DNA of 64,000 nt from Liopterus haemorrhoidalis (Eukaryota > Arthropoda > Insecta > Coleoptera > Dytiscidae). The notes under the pieces are model-generated. The model made no database searches and was not told the origin of the DNA. It saw only the letters and a list, made by a program, of their open reading frames with translations. Below, one piece after another: positions 1 through 9,515 of this stretch (position 1 is its first letter; the number at the start of each line of letters is the position of its first letter). The stretch is from NCBI GenBank assembly GCA_963971575.1, contig OZ020611.1, positions 1,178,001 to 1,242,000 of the forward strand, read 5' to 3'. Both the position numbers and the translations under genes were made by a program.

Positions 1-1662
1 TTTTAGCTGTTCCAGCCGGACTGGTTCACATTTTGACTCATCCACCTTAAGTATTTCAGCGGATTTCAAGTAACCAATCGCCTCATCGTTCTTAATCGTG
101 CAGTTCTGTGGTCCAATGTTGACTATTGGCATAATTAGCTCCTTGTCGTCTACGGCACAGCTAATTAAATCAACTTTTCCAGCCAACAATTCACAGTCTT
201 CTTTTGCTACGACGTTGATTCGAGCCGATTTTTCCTCGACTTTCATATCTACAAATGGAAAATCTGTGCGATAACCAAATACTAATTTGTCGTCCAGCTT
301 GACATACGCTATATCTGGTTTTTCTGTAAACGGACGTCCTACCAAAACGTCTGTGATTTGCGTCGAGTCCGCTACCATATAAAGTTCCGTATCCGCGCTA
401 ACGTCATCTATCGTTATTCGCGCTCGTACTAATCCAAGTACCGTAACCGCTGTACTCTTCGAGCCGCCGAAACCATATAATTTCTTTTCGCTAGGTTCCT
501 CCATCAAATTGCATCTAGCCGCCGCAGATTCTGTGATTGTATTTACCGACGATCCGGGATCTATTTGCGCAGTTACCTGCATTTTGTTTACTAATACTTC
601 GCGCAAAAACTTTTCAATTCCCTCGCGTTGAGTAGTTTCTTCGATCTGCATCACCGCTGACCTATTCTGGGGACAGTCCCTTTTATAATGACCCTTTTCT
701 TTACATTTAAAGCAAGGTAAATCCTTTACCGGAACGGTACAAGCAATCGCTGCGTGCCCTGCTTCCCTGCATTTAAAACAACGCTTTTGTTTGTTTGATA
801 AAACATTTTCTTTCGGACTCGTGTCTCTTGCAAGTTCGTTTTTCGCTGTTTCCCTGGTTCCTACCCGATTCTTTGGCTTTACTGTTGAGTGTACAGGCAT
901 TACATTCATTTTATCGTTTGTTTTCTCCCGATTAATACGATCTAGGACAAGTAAGTCGTCGACCAATTCGTCGACATCCGCATGTGACTTGACTAATAAC
1001 CCATTCGCGTTGTCCGCGCTGGTTAACCCTACGATTATCTGTTCTTTTATTTCGGAAAACGGCATATTCAACGCTTTACATAGCCAATATTTCTCGTGAA
1101 CGTACGAGTTAGGCGTTTCGTCGTCGCGTTGCTTTCTTTTACGCATAGTGTTCCATTTTTCCGCAAGACTCACTGGTGTTAGAAAAGTACGACGGAAAGC
1201 AAGTTCGAAATCTTTGAACGTCTTAATTTGCTCCCTGCGCGCTGCGTACCAAGATTTAGCCCCACCTCGTAGATTAATCCGCGCTACCTCTACAACGTAC
1301 GAATCGGCCCAGTTATTCATAACCGCAGCAGATTTCAACTGGTCTAGCCAATCCTTGGCTTCAACATACGATTCGTCACCGTTGAATTTACTAATAATAT
1401 CAGTCAAATTTGCATGCTGAGTAATCACATTTGATCCTGCGGCCATTGTTTCTCTATCTCGCTGGATCATATTTAACATTTGTTGCATTTGCGCCAACAG
1501 AGTTGACACATCTCCTACCTGAACTGTAGTTCCGCTACCTGCCACCACTGTAGATCCCGCTGACAACTGCTGTCCGCTTACCGACCGTGTGGTTTGGATT
1601 CCGTCCACCGTAGCTGGCTGCGCGCTGCTATCCGCTGACATGTCGAGAACGCTGTCTTCCAT
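1..1662 (-). CDS. Ty3/Gypsy-type Gag-protease, partial (runs off the left edge)
   Basis: An uninterrupted frame of 554 codons runs from an ATG at 1662-1660 to base 1 with no stop; it continues outside the window. Residues ~90-210 look like a retrotransposon Gag capsid region. Two CCHC zinc knuckles follow, CFKCREAGHAAIAC (around 780-740) and CFKCKEKGHYKRDC (around 715-675). A retroviral-type aspartic protease begins near base 560, with the active-site motif DPGSSV in place of the usual D-T/S-G. Reverse transcriptase, RNase H and integrase would lie to the left of the window. The open frame suggests a recent insertion. It lies just beyond the 3' end of the Flattop gene. Assignment to Ty3/Gypsy rather than BEL rests on the Gag and protease style only. 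Confidence 0.88.
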   Translation of the reverse strand, partial: MEDSVLDMSADSSAQPATVDGIQTTRSVSGQQLSAGSTVVAGSGTTVQVGDVSTLLAQMQQMLNMIQRDRETMAAGSNVITQHANLTDIISKFNGDESYVEAKDWLDQLKSAAVMNNWADSYVVEVARINLRGGAKSWYAARREQIKTFKDFELAFRRTFLTPVSLAEKWNTMRKRKQRDDETPNSYVHEKYWLCKALNMPFSEIKEQIIVGLTSADNANGLLVKSHADVDELVDDLLVLDRINREKTNDKMNVMPVHSTVKPKNRVGTRETAKNELARDTSPKENVLSNKQKRCFKCREAGHAAIACTVPVKDLPCFKCKEKGHYKRDCPQNRSAVMQIEETTQREGIEKFLREVLVNKMQVTAQIDPGSSVNTITESAAARCNLMEEPSEKKLYGFGGSKSTAVTVLGLVRARITIDDVSADTELYMVADSTQITDVLVGRPFTEKPDIAYVKLDDKLVFGYRTDFPFVDMKVEEKSARINVVAKEDCELLAGKVDLISCAVDDKELIMPIVNIGPQNCTIKNDEAIGYLKSAEILKVDESKCEPVRLEQLK

Positions 1663-1910
1663 TTTCCCGCCTGAATATGCCTCTAACCTCCAAATGCTGA
1701 CACTTTTAACCACACCAACGGTTTTCCAAAGTCTTCCACCTGTTCAATACCCGAACTAAGAAGCACTTTATCACCGCTCTATGCGTTAAAATTGTTACCG
1801 ACAGTATTTTAGGTGATATTCGCGGCTCACAATGGCGCAACACGTTTTCACAATACTTTCAACATTCACTGTCAGTTATAATAGCCTTCCGCGTGAACAT
1901 AGATATGCTT

Positions 1911-1923
1911 ATCCCACTTCTGA
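1911..1923 (-). other. Primer-binding-site-like sequence
   Basis: On the minus strand TCAGAAGTGGGAT matches the part of a PBS complementary to the 3' region of insect tRNA-Leu, three bases past the putative LTR end (..TTACA). The first bases of a perfect PBS (TGG) are not present, so this is a degenerate or atypical site. It lies 250 bp upstream of the Gag ATG, the expected place. Confidence 0.4.
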
Positions 1924-1926
1924 ATA

Positions 1927-2073
1927 TGTAATAAACTTATTAAAATCACTGTAATTTATTTGTCAGAATATAAATCACTACAATAGTTAATCTTACAGCG
2001 TCCATTGCCATGACTCTTACACAGTCTCGCTGACAATCTCACAATGTTGCCAACTCCAAAATATTTTACAACA
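1927..2073 (-). repeat. Candidate 5' LTR of the left-edge Gypsy element
   Basis: Read on the minus strand this ~147-bp block starts TGTTGTAAAA and ends TTATTACA, contains an AATAAA motif, and sits immediately upstream of the PBS-like site. The matching 3' LTR is outside the window, so the boundaries are inferred from the TG...CA ends only. Confidence 0.35.
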
Positions 2074-2187
2074 AGGGTTTATTACATATATTTGTGTTAA
2101 ATATGTATACCAATTTGTTGTATATGACTGACTGTAAACAAAATTTTTTGTAACATGGTCAATAAATGAATATGAATATGAATAACT

Positions 2188-2193
2188 TTTATT
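2188..2193 (-). promoter_or_regulatory. CFAP126: Polyadenylation signal AATAAA for Flattop
   Basis: On the minus strand AATAAA lies 50 bp past the exon 5 stop. The downstream sequence is a short run of ATTCAT repeats. A plus-strand AATAAATGAATATG motif at 2161 overlaps the same spot and may be the tail of an old retroposon. Confidence 0.55.
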
Positions 2194-2242
2194 GATGACA
2201 TAAATCCTTTAATATTGTGGATCACCTGTACGAAATTTGACA

Positions 2243-2553
2243 CTAACCTGACACATCTGCATTATCTAATTTAGAAAATACACTCCCACAGCCATGTATG
2301 CCATCACAGGCCGATGCCTTCCTGGACCTTGCCGATGGACTGGGATCTTTTGGGGACTGCACCATCTGGAACACAGCGGGCGCTGCCGACCCGTTAGACC
2401 CGTCTATATGGGTCGTGGGCTTAGGTTCATCTAGCGGATCCTCTGGCCTCATATCCCAACAGATCGCCAGATCTATTGGAGATACTTGTTTTTGTTTTAT
2501 AAACCGCCATTTTAGATCAAAACTACCAACTGACGAACTTGGACGACCGAAGC
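2243..2553 (-). CDS. CFAP126: Probable terminal Flattop exon 5
   Basis: The acceptor is TTTTTCCTTTAGCAG just above 2553. The open phase begins with two bases completing a codon, then FGRPSSSVGSF, and ends ...DNADVSG with TAG at 2245-2243. A polyadenylation signal follows 50 bp downstream. GGTTAG at the stop could also act as a donor (CAG|GTTAGT), which would make this an internal exon. The composition is Ser/Pro/Asp-rich with no recognised domain. Assignment to Flattop rests on strand, position, splice signals and coding-like composition, not homology. Confidence 0.6.
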
Positions 2554-2574
2554 CTGCTAAAGGAAAAAGATAAA

Positions 2575-3483
2575 ATTACACTGGTCAACAAAAACAAACT
2601 TTTTGAAAGCATCAGAAATAAAAATACATTTTTCTAAATCAATTTTTTGCGCTGCTTTCAAATCTGCTTTCAGTTTTTTTCCAGCACGTCTTGTTGTTGA
2701 GATATTATGAACCTGTGTTTTTGTACATTCCATGTTTCTCAGTATCCAGCTATAATGTATTGTTTGATATCTATGCTGAACTGATATGTTATTTCAAACA
2801 CCACTAACGTATTTATGATCTTTTTAATCAATAGAAATCAATGCAAAGTTGTTATACGAATCAATCAAAAACTCTGCGAGTATGACTTTTTTTGTAGAAT
2901 TTTTCTGGCTCATCACGATAAAGCATCTAACAGTAGTCAGCCATCATGCTTTCATTCCAAAATCCTTGATAAAAATAAATATCCAGTGATATTACCTTTT
3001 GTCTCTCTCCAGCTCATAGTTATAGCAAATCGAAAAGAAGGCTTCCGCTTGTTGATCCAATCTAATAATAAACTGCAACATCCATTACAAATCACATGTG
3101 GCGCCCACGATTTGTCTTGATCTCCCAATGAGCAACCAAAATACAATTTGTAGATTTACGAAATTTCTGGTGTAATTTTTCTTCGGTGCGCTGATGACGT
3201 AAATTGCCCACAAATGTAACAAAAGGCGTCAGGTGAATTTTTGCAATTTCTAGGCATTATATAAGATAATTTGAGTCAGTTAAATGAATTTGAAAAAGAA
3301 GAAAACATCAATACAATTTGCGCTGAAAGTATATCTTATAGCTAAAATGAAACACCGACATCTCAAGATCCAGACGTGCTGGAGAAAAATTAAGCACATA
3401 TTTGGAATCAGCGTGATAAACTACATATAGTACACCTAAAAGTAAAGCTGATGCAAATTCATTGTTGACCAGTGTAACCTTAT
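2575..3483. mobile_element. Inverted-repeat element carrying a captured gene fragment
   Basis: The left end (TTACACTGGTCAACAA at 2575) recurs inverted at 3483, and a second inner block, TTTCCAGCACGTCT at about 2680, recurs inverted near 3380. The inside of the element carries a minus-strand peptide of a family widely multiplied in insect and cnidarian genomes. No clear target duplication was found. It sits in intron 4 of Flattop, 22 bp from the exon 5 acceptor. Confidence 0.45.
2952..3146 (-). pseudogene. Fragment of a multicopy WAPH...CNGC protein family
   Basis: The minus-strand peptide contains LGDQDKSWAPHVICNGC followed by LLLDWINKRKPS and FRFAITMSWRETK. This resembles a protein segment repeated hundreds of times in some insects (typical wording K/R-W-x-PHxxCxxC...LxxWxxGKRxxxPFxxPMxWREP), whose function I do not know. 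A GT (GTAATA) directly follows the conserved part, so this may be one exon of it. The downstream translation is broken by stops. Confidence 0.5.
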
Positions 3484-3496
3484 CGAACATATATAA

Positions 3497-4315
3497 TTAG
3501 CTACCGTGTGTTAGTGATTTCGTAACACTGTGACGTCATTTTTCCTAAGGTTCTCGTGATTGGCTAACTGGGAAACAGGGTGTTCCCAGTTTGACTTGAT
3601 TGACAGGTATTTTGCAGATTTATTCTCTAAGAATCTACGGATATAATTACATATAGAAATTTGTAGGATTTCGTAGGCATAAACAAGAAACTCTAGATAT
3701 TCCTATATTATTTGACTGATATCAACAATATTTTGCAGATTTATTCTCTAAGAAACTGCGAATAAAATAATATATAGAAATGTCTAGGGTTTCGTAGGCA
3801 TAAACAAGAAACTCTAGACACTGCTATATACTTTGGCCAATATGAACAATATTTTGCAGATATATTCTCTAAGAATCTAAAAATATAATTACATACATAA
3901 ATGTCTAGGGTTTCGTAGGCATAAACAAAAGACTCCTATATTCTTTGACCGATATGAACAATATTTTGCAGATTTATTCTCTAAGAATCTGCGGATAAAA
4001 TAACATACAGAAATATCTTGGGTTTCGTAGGCATAAACGAGAAACTCTAGACAAGCCTATATCCTTTAACCGATATGAACAATATTTTGCAGATTTATTC
4101 TCTAAGTATCTACGAATATAATTACATATAGAAATGTCTAAGGTTTCGTAGGCATAAATTAACGTCTCAAATTATTTTTAGTTTTAACAATGTAAATGTA
4201 ATGTACTAAGCAAAAATGAATCGTTTTCTCATCTTAAAAAGTTAATGAATAATAATAATGAAAAGTTAATCTAACTATATAATTAGCAAGTGTCTGTATG
4301 TAGTGTCGGTAACAT
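3497..4315 (+). repeat. Satellite-bearing element Z, copy 1 (about five 121-bp units)
   Basis: TTTTGCAGATTTATTCTC recurs at about 3609, 3731, 3852, 3963 and 4084, giving a unit of 111-122 bp that also includes TTTCGTAGGCATAAAC. The array is flanked on the left by CTAAGGTTCTCGTGATTGG and on the right by a unique arm containing ATTAGCAAGTGTCTGTATG. An inverted copy with seven units lies at 48085-49150. The left arm motif recurs at 4333, so the element may extend to ~4450. Confidence 0.7.
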
Positions 4316-5005
4316 TATGACGTAAATTTTTCTAAAGTTCTCGTGATTGGCTAACTGGGGACACCCTGTTTCTTGATTGGCTGACAGGTGACGCCCTCTC
4401 CCGTGATAAGCTAACTGGTGATATCTTGTCCCATGATTCGCACACTGGCCACGAAATTAGGATACGTTATAAAATAAAACCAAATACACATACAAACAAT
4501 TGAAATTTTTATATTATAAATCCGTCATTGTTGACGGGTAATAACCTAGTATGTATATAATTCCGTAGTGTTATTGAAATTGTGCGAATAACGAAGCCTG
4601 TTGGGACTGTTCATTTTACGACTTTTTGACCTCTTCTCGTAGAAAAATAACATTTCCGAAAATTGTATAATAATAATATAAAAATAATTACATCCAGAAA
4701 ATGTTGGAATTCTATATACCTTTCTGTTTGTTGGGTGCAGCAGTTTTACTTCTATATACCCTCATCTTTGTGCATTGGGTAGGACCTGTTATGGCTGCTT
4801 TCCAGGCAACTCCGGATACCCCATGTTCCTCTGGAAGAGCCAATCCCGGATTTTCCTCTCTTTGCATCTGCATCCTTCTGTATGCCTACAAAAAATACAT
4901 AGTTCTGGAAAAAAGTCTAATATACTAGCTTCGGCGAATCAACGCAGTTACGTCACACGACATAACAAACGAATGTATTTTCTGGAACAATGCAATCGTC
5001 TTTTT
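4316..5005 (+). other. Flank of element Z and unassigned open stretch
   Basis: 4316-4560 repeats the Z arm motif with related words (GATTGGCTAACTGG). 4701-4928 contains a 75-codon plus-strand open frame with one strongly hydrophobic stretch (FYIPFCLLGAAVLLLYTLIF), moderately GC-rich. I do not recognise it, and no splice pattern or homology supports a gene. Confidence 0.3.
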
Positions 5006-5670
5006 ACCGATCGCCAACTTATATAAGGGAGGTATTGTGATCATACCGATTTTGACATTTCGAGATTTCGATGGATCTCCACGAATTGAGGTCCCTACAT
5101 AACGTTTTGACTATTTTTCGCATGATGTCTGTCTGTGCGTCTGTCCGTCCGTCTGTCTGTCTGTCTGTCCGTCCGTCTGTCTGTCTGTCCGACCGTCCGT
5201 CTGTCTGTCTGTGTACACGTGCAGAGCAAATTCGGCTGAAAGGATTTTTATGAAACTTCATATTTAAGCTTCTGCCATCAATGGCACAAGTTGATCAACT
5301 TTTGGTAAAAATCGGTTGACTAAAAATGGGAGTTTACTCGTGTCGATTTTAAGATTTTTGTGAATATTTCACAACACAAAAATATTTCGAAAAAATTTAT
5401 TGAACAAAAGTTGCTATAAAAGCAATAACTAATAACTTTTATTTGAGACGTTTTTTGATAAAACGAAAAATTTCGAATAATTTCTGTAAAATTTTTCGAT
5501 TTTTTCTGTCATTTTTTTCATATTTATATGTAACGTTTCCATGGTCATGATAAATAATATCTCTGTTAGAAAATATTAGGCCAAGTTATTTCTACTCTGC
5601 TGCTAGAATGTAATTTATATAAGTACTTTATAATGGCGGTCGGTCCTGTGGTGGCCACAGCTGATTTTTT
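5006..5670 (+). mobile_element. Helentron-type repeat family Y, copy 1
   Basis: It starts ACCGATCGCCAACTTATATA and contains an imperfect (GTCT/GTCC)n tract at about 5128-5210. It ends with a hairpin (CTGTGG-TGG-CCACAG, 5646-5660) followed by CTGA and a T run. The start and the sequence just before the hairpin (GGCGGTCGGTCC) form a ~11-bp subterminal inverted repeat. Subterminal repeats, a GTCY microsatellite and a 3' hairpin before T are the hallmarks of DINE/HINE Helentron derivatives. Confidence 0.65.
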
Positions 5671-5859
5671 TCTAGAAAATTTTAAAATCTGCAAGTTTTA
5701 TTCAAACAAATTTTACGTTAAGTTTACTCTTTCAAAATTAAATGCGGTCGCGTCATTTAATAATCGGACATTTTTCGTGAATCCAATTATACATTATACA
5801 TTGTGTATTATTTCTTTTCCCTTTTTTTTAACCATAAAGTTGCCATGTCAAATACGAAA

Positions 5860-5960
5860 ACGACGTTTTCGTGTGACGCGATGTACGTTCGCGCGGACAA
5901 TGTGTACGTTCGTACAAAAGCGACATTTACATGTTACGCGATGTACGTTCGTACGAACAT
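5860..5960 (+). repeat. Short 60-bp tandem duplication rich in ACGTTCG
   Basis: GCGATGTACGTTCG occurs at 5878 and 5938, preceded each time by a related CGACxTTTxCxTGT block. The unit is unusually CpG-rich for this window. No coding role is visible. Confidence 0.5.
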
Positions 5961-6100
5961 AGGACCCGTAATTAATCATGTACGTATCATCGAACGTACG
6001 TTAAGCGGATGTACCTTAAGCGAGCGCTGACTGTAACTATAAGTAGTTTTCACAATAGAGCAAAATAGCTAGGAACATATTTGTAGAATGAAGCTTTATA

Positions 6101-6660
6101 GTGCGTTCGAAGTTGAGTTTGCAGTATGGCTCTTATGGAAAATGGGAGCGGTGTTGCCAAATGTTGTAAAAGTGTCAAATGTGTCAATAGGTGTGTTCGA
6201 TTTGCACATTTGCAGTTACTGTTTACTGCCGCGTTAAAAAAATCTGTTTAGTTGGTCGCAGTAACTGCAAATCTGTTCGAATTGTCGTAATTTACTGCCA
6301 GTTTATGACGCTACTGCGAAAAAGTTACACCTGTTTCTCTTGCGGATTATTTGTTACGGCTGTTACGCTTTAACGCGGCAGTAAACAGTAACTACAAATG
6401 TGCAAATCGAACACACCTAATTTATAATAATATGAAAAACTCGTATGATTTACAAAAATCAACTCTTATTAAACTCAAAATAACAGTCAACAAAAACAAA
6501 TGGTCATTTATAGAATACTGCGTCTTCACAGATCAGCGCGTTTTAGAGCTGGCAACGTCGACAAGCAAGAAAAGGATAGTGTCATTGTGTAAACCCATTA
6601 GAGAGTATGAAAAAGAACTACTCCATATGCCCTGTACTGCAAACTCACCTTTGAACGCAC
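6101..6660. mobile_element. Outer TA-flanked MITE
   Basis: Terminal inverted repeats begin GTGCGTTCGAAGTTGAGTTT on the left and mirror GTGCGTTCAAAGGTGAGTTT on the right, flanked by TATA on both sides. A second MITE sits inside it. The TA target suggests a Tc1/mariner-type mobiliser. Confidence 0.75.
6190..6417. mobile_element. Inner 228-bp TA-flanked MITE with ~48-bp inverted repeats
   Basis: The left end starts GGTGTGTTCGATTTGCACAT and is mirrored almost perfectly at the right end; both halves continue to TTTACTGCCGCGTTAA. It is flanked by TA on each side. It has no coding capacity and could fold into one long hairpin. Confidence 0.85.
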
Positions 6661-6974
6661 TATAGCTACAATTTTCCGATCGTACGCAAATATGCGTCGA
6701 TTGGTTTACAAGATGGCGTCTACAATGCAATTTGCATATTTACAATTACATAACAGTTTTTTCTACAATTAAAAACGTCCTATTAGATAGATAAAAATTC
6801 TCTGCAAATTTTGATATATAGATTGTTATTAATTTTATTCCCGATTATTATTTTTTTTTAACTCTACCTATAAGTTTGGCATCAGGGTAAAGGAGATTTT
6901 CTAAATTAAAATTAATCAAAAATTACCTCAGGTCGTCGATGTTACAGAAAATCTCGTATTAATATTTAACTTAC
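6661..6974. other. Intronic AT-rich DNA
   Basis: I see no gene, repeat unit or conserved motif here beyond the exon 4 donor at its right end. Confidence 0.5.
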
Positions 6975-7340
6975 CCGGTGTGCTACAGTGTCCGGCAAAG
7001 GTTGATGTTCCAAATTTTCTCTATGACATTTGGCAGCTTGGGCAAAATTCGCTTTCGTCAAAGTAACTGGAGTTGGAGGTTTGGCACGATCGGCTGGATG
7101 CCGGAAATTTTTGGCATAGTTAGTAGCATGTTCTCCGCTTTCGACAGACTGCTGCCTCGGACAGTCTGACTGATGCTTGTGACAAGTATGAGACTGGTGA
7201 GCCTGATGGGACGATTTGGCTCTAATGCTTTCTAGTGATTCTCGTTTTGGTGGATGAAGCAGGTCGTAACTGGCAGGACGATGTTTGGGATCCGTAAAAT
7301 CTCCTGGGATGTAACGTAGGTCCTTTCCAGGCATCTTTTT
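6975..7340 (-). CDS. CFAP126: Flattop exon 4
   Basis: The acceptor GTGACTGTAG precedes 7340. The 366-bp exon starts in phase 0 (KKMPGKDLRYIPGDF) and ends at CACCGG|GTAAGT, phase 0. The product is rich in His, Lys, Pro and Ser and is not a known domain; Flattop C-termini are generally low in conservation. Use of GTTAAA four bases further on would give phase 1 and fit exon 5. No stop or frameshift is present. Confidence 0.75.
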
Positions 7341-7419
7341 CTACAGTCACACAAAAGTTATAGACGAAAAGATTTGAAAGGGAGGTAATTTTGGTGTCCC
7401 AACACGTGAACATACGACA

Positions 7420-7545
7420 GATTAACATGCGACACTTTAACATGGACAGATTAATATGCGATAGATGAACATAGACACATTTTAACACACGACAAATGAA
7501 CACTGATATATTATCATAGCGACAGATAAGTCAATTGAACACACG
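7420..7545 (+). repeat. Degenerate ~15-bp periodic words (GACAGATTAACATG)
   Basis: Words such as GACAGATTAACATGCGAC, GACAGATTAATATGCGAT and CGACAAATGAACA follow each other with ~15-bp spacing, directly upstream of Flattop exon 4 in intron 3. The style resembles the periodic-word foldback blocks at 35700 and 52005. Confidence 0.5.
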
Positions 7546-7548
7546 ACA

Positions 7549-8481
7549 ATAGGAGATACGCATAAAATTTATATTTAGTTAAAACTACATTTTTTTGATA
7601 TTTTAATGTTAGTTATGTCACCTAAAAAAACAGAAATCACATTTTAATTAATATTACAGCCAATTTTTTTAATTAAAATATTGTAAATTTGAAATAAGCC
7701 GACCACAGCGCGAAAGTTGCCGAGTAAATACGACTGAGCATGACGTCAAAACCCAGACAGCCCAGACTACAACATAATCTTTACGTGTGTATATTGTATT
7801 GTTCGAGAATTTTGTATTTGTTTTTAAACAATTTTTCGCGCATTTATTATTAAAATGGCAGATAAAGATTTTGTTTGGGCTCAGAGTGATAATTTACCCA
7901 ACATTGATGCTTTTATGCTCATGGAATATATGAAAAATAATGAATGCTACAGTGCTGAAGAAATACGTGGTGTCAAAACAGACTTGTAATAACCATTTAT
8001 TTATTCTATAACTTTATGTAAACAATAAACGCTGCAACCCTGTAAATTGTAAATATTAATGTAATTTAGATGTCAGAATTTTACTACATTGTTTACATGA
8101 AGTTACAAAACGTTAGAGGCTTAATTGAAATACTGCAATATAGGTTATATATTTTAATATAAAATTTAATTCGGTAAACATGTATAAATTGTTTTTATAG
8201 AATTAAACTTAATTTTAATTAAAATCACTCTAACTTTACACAATCTATAAAAGTTATACAAACAAATAAATTCACGACAGACTGTGTAGGCTGTACGCTG
8301 TACACAGGGTAGGCTGTACGCAGTACACTTAAGTATGACGTCACACGTGGTTTTCGCGCGCTACATACATTTATGATTTTTTTAAGCCTTCAAATTAAAA
8401 AAAAAATGCAAAACTGTTTTTTATGTTCTATGCAACAAGAAGAATATAATAAAAATTTTAAAAAATTATGCCTATCCCCTA
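7549..8481 (+). mobile_element. Inverted-repeat element with truncated transposon gene, copy 1
   Basis: It begins TAGGAGATACGCATAA and ends with the inverse of TAGGGGATAGGCATAA. A second copy is at 51319-52439. The left part holds a promoter-like leader and a 44-codon gene remnant at 7855-7989. The large remainder of a full element is missing, so this is a non-autonomous deletion derivative. Confidence 0.7.
7855..7989 (+). CDS. 44-residue N-terminal remnant of a transposon-encoded protein
   Basis: ATG at 7855 opens MADKDFVWAQSDNLPNIDAF and ends ...EEIRGVKTDL with TAA at 7987-7989. I recognise the pattern (W-A-x-x-x-NLPxID ... AEIRGVK) as the start of a multicopy insect protein whose later part has a SWIM-type zinc finger and a YqaJ-like nuclease; this memory-based link is tentative. 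Only the first ~40 residues remain before the element's internal deletion. Upstream TATTATTAAA could serve as a TATA region. Confidence 0.5.
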   Translation: MADKDFVWAQSDNLPNIDAFMLMEYMKNNECYSAEEIRGVKTDL

Positions 8482-8534
8482 ATGGTCTCACATTTCATTT
8501 TTATTTCAATTTAATTTTATTAATTTGTATTGTC

Positions 8535-8766
8535 AGTGGCGCAGCCAGGATTTTGTCTTGGGGAGGGCCGAATCAAATTTCGAGGGCACGTGGGCTGCAT
8601 ACGGCCCTCAACCTCATTTTTTGTGGCCCCAGAAGCGTTAATCAAAATCACTTGAGCTTATTTAGGGGAAAAATATATTTAAAAATGTAAAATATACTAT
8701 CTTCCCATTTTCTGTTTATAAAAAAATGTCAAAAAACCCTTCGGGATATTTAAAGTTCCGTCACTG
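8535..8766. mobile_element. Possible hAT-like miniature
   Basis: The left side starts CAGTGGCGCAGCCAGGAT, a typical hAT terminus, and CGTCACTG appears at 8759-8766. No matching 8-bp duplication was found, so this may be two unrelated fragments. Confidence 0.3.
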
Positions 8767-9079
8767 CTTATCATTTTGTATGTAAAGTAGACTGCGACCC
8801 AAATCAATTCGACACCCCTGCTGTTGGATATTGATGTTTATATCAAATAATAATTCCATTATTTGTTGTTAAAAAAATTTAATTGTTAATCCATGTATCA
8901 AAAACTTTCACTTGATTTTTTCTTCGATACATACATATTTATTTATATTTTTCGCGGAATATATTTTTGAAGTCTCAATATTTCTCTTACTTATGTTCAG
9001 TTCTCTAAATCAGCCGCTTGGCCACAATTTGTACCGAACGAACAGACTCATGTGACGGAATAAGAATTTTTTTATTATA

Positions 9080-9216
9080 CCTGGTTTCACTGTTGAAATT
9101 TTAAATTTTCACATACCAGCATGAAAAATAAAATAACCCAAGCAAGGTCCCTTCTCGTGACAACCTAAAAAAACAAAATTCCCATTTAGTTCCGCCTAAA
9201 CGTTTGGAATAGCCTG
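9080..9216 (-). repeat. One arm of the CAGTCTGTTCC family
   Basis: The block from the GTTGAAATTTTAAATTTTCA words through AACCCAAGCAAGGTCCCTTC to TCCGCCTAAACG matches an arm of the TA-flanked foldback elements at 34083 and 57194. Only one arm remains. Confidence 0.65.
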
Positions 9217-9515
9217 TAGGTATGTGGTAAACTTATTTAACTTAAAAAGAATAAAATATAAAAACAAAATTAAAACCTGTAATAACTATATTTCAATAAT
9301 TTGTAATTTATAAATATAGTAATAATTTATGAAATAATTATTTAAATAAATTCTCAACCAAAATATTGAAATTCAGCCGTGGATAGGACACTTGGGAGGA
9401 GGCTGCAAAATAAAAATAAAACAAATTATAAATTTTTAATTAAACTGAAAAAAAAATCTTTTGGTTTCGTTATTAACCATTAATCTTCTACTGTTGGGCG
9501 TATTTATTTAGGATA

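Noticed and set aside
791..1420. Plus-strand open frames of 90-102 codons
   Set aside because: Antisense shadows of the Gag frame, which has zinc knuckles and runs on the minus strand.
3600..4160. CRISPR-like array
   Set aside because: The units are ~120 bp tandem repeats without spacers, in an animal genome, with an inverted mobile copy at 48085; this is a satellite-bearing element.
8535..8766. Complete hAT miniature
   Set aside because: The termini look right but no 8-bp duplication was found; kept only as a low-confidence feature.
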